Of a DNA stretch of 13,260 bases, positions 13,168-13,260 are shown in pieces. The stretch spans positions 1-13,260 of the forward strand of contig PJAB01001619.1 in assembly GCA_002887195.1 (NCBI GenBank). The letters are read 5' to 3'. Origin of the DNA: Chrysochromulina parva. Its lineage: Eukaryota > Haptophyta > Prymnesiales > Chrysochromulinaceae. The notes under the pieces are model-generated. The model did not search any database. It worked only from the letters and a program-made list of their open reading frames with translations, and had not been told where the DNA came from. Made by a program: the position numbers and the translations under genes. Every line of letters begins with the position of its first letter. Within the stretch, counting starts at the first letter, position 1.

Positions 13168-13260
13168 GTGAGCGCGACCCAATTCTGCGACCGCGGTTGA
13201 CTCGGCACCGCGCTGCGCCTCGTCGCGCTTGCGTCCGCCCCGTCCATCATGCTCGCCCCC

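Noticed and set aside
1..13260. CRISPR arrays, tRNA or rRNA genes
   Set aside because: No regularly spaced identical repeats with unique spacers and no tRNA-like B-box context or rRNA stretch was seen on either strand.

Overview
The window reads as nuclear DNA of a microbial eukaryote. Genes lie on both strands with long spacers, two genes carry GT-AG introns, low-complexity Ala/Gly/Pro and minisatellite tracts interrupt the coding regions, and the gene families (NSUN2/Trm4, kelch, bestrophin, FkbM, LVIVD) suit a GC-rich protist. A photosynthetic one such as a haptophyte or pelagophyte would fit, but the lineage is inference. The left third (about 1-5700) is visibly richer in A+T than the right two thirds.

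Layout: 1-913 holds no recognisable gene, only short degenerate repeats. On the minus strand follow an orphan coiled-coil protein with a duplicated Cys-x2-Cys module (914-1852), a GGQ-type peptidyl-tRNA hydrolase/release-factor-like protein with a possible organelle leader (1953-2624), and a GH130/GH43-like beta-propeller carbohydrate enzyme (2910-4295, possibly starting as far up as 4634). Divergent from the last is a FkbM-type methyltransferase (4618-5457), itself bracketed by related direct-repeat blocks. On the plus strand follow a secreted or membrane-anchored six-blade kelch protein (5857-7803), a bestrophin-like anion channel (8050-9102), an NSUN2/Trm4 tRNA m5C methyltransferase in two exons (9754-10644 and 10900-12093), and the 5' part of an LVIVD-repeat protein (exons 12623-12898 and 13030-13167, running off the right edge).

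The genes do not form an operon-like system. The only pair with a plausible joint role is the head-to-head propeller enzyme and FkbM methyltransferase, which could act on the same glycan. The most unusual structure is at the DNA level. Several in-frame or exon-edge duplications are each built on a perfect 12-bp palindrome (TGTGAATTCACA in the kelch gene, CTGCAGCTGCAG at the NSUN2 exon/intron border, CTTGCATGCAAG in NSUN2 exon 2). The LVIVD gene appears to be built of phase-0 exons that each match one protein repeat.
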